NCBI RefSeq assembly: GCF_037975245.1
Contig: NC_092564.1
Location: 26,033,484-26,097,483 of the forward strand
DNA from: Apostichopus japonicus
Taxonomy: Eukaryota; Echinodermata; Holothuroidea; Aspidochirotida; Stichopodidae
Direction: 5' to 3'
Length of the DNA: 64,000 nt
Both the position numbers and the translations under genes were made by a program. Shown piece by piece: positions 63,881 to 64,000 of the stretch. Positions within the stretch are counted from its first letter, which is position 1. Every line of letters starts with the position of its first letter. The notes under the pieces are model-generated. The model was not told where the DNA came from, ran no database searches, and saw only the letters and a program-made list of their open reading frames with translations.

Positions 63881-64000
63881 CTGTGGAGTAACAGAAAAAA
63901 ACAATAAATAAGTAAATAAATAAACCCAACTATTTTCTGCATTCAGCTATAGAGTGAATCCCCAGGGTTCCTAAGGCAAACAGTAGAGATAAATTGTTAT
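63881..64000 (-). other. Intron of the GOLD-domain gene, cut by the window end
   Basis: AT-rich sequence upstream of the acceptor at 63881-63882. No further exon is visible within the window. Confidence 0.6.

Overview
The window is animal nuclear DNA. Every confident gene is split by GT-AG introns, and the protein families are metazoan: fumarylacetoacetase, an EMI/EGF-repeat secreted protein, a Patched-domain protein and a FYCO1-type GOLD domain. The DNA is AT-rich with long introns. It carries tRNA-derived SINEs, hAT-like MITEs, a LINE tail, many poly-G/poly-C runs and blocks of CCTAGGC repeats. This mixture suggests a marine invertebrate deuterostome, plausibly an echinoderm such as a sea cucumber. 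The taxon is an inference from repeat style and gene content.

Layout. (1) 1-3053: intergenic, with a ~150-bp degenerate tandem repeat, a MITE-like element and a telomere-like hairpin. (2) 3054-7917 (+): a 4-exon gene for a 111-residue proline-rich, tail-anchored membrane protein. (3) 10925-24500 (-): a complete 13-exon fumarylacetoacetase gene (417 aa); three extra, mostly decayed copies of the end of exon 7 sit in the next intron. (4) 27807-45981 (-): a complete 13-exon gene for a 1869-aa secreted protein with a signal peptide, an EMI domain, 37 laminin-type EGF repeats and an unrecognised 140-residue, six-cysteine C-terminus. Its introns hold a SINE, a recent 5'-truncated LINE with a 27-bp target duplication, and a hAT-type MITE. 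(5) 46-53 kb: repeat-rich, with a 56-bp minisatellite, CCTGGT/ACCAGG palindromes, a possible two-exon fragment of an unknown gene, and a cluster of related MITEs including a nested insertion with an 8-bp target duplication. (6) 53503-58432 (+): a two-exon Patched-domain (PTCHD3-type) 12-TM protein (912 aa). (7) 58.4-62.5 kb: no gene seen. (8) 62476-63880 (-): the last two exons of a GOLD-domain protein resembling FYCO1; the rest lies beyond the right edge.

The genes are functionally unrelated and do not form a pathway or operon. Each was assembled by checking that exon phases join without frame breaks and that splice sites are canonical, so the multi-exon models are strong although no transcript data were available. 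The observations most worth a second look are the EMI-EGF protein's unfamiliar C-terminus and two giant repeat-filled exons, the duplicated FAH exon 7 with one copy that could be an in-frame cassette exon, and the MITE family that shares an interior but carries two kinds of terminus.
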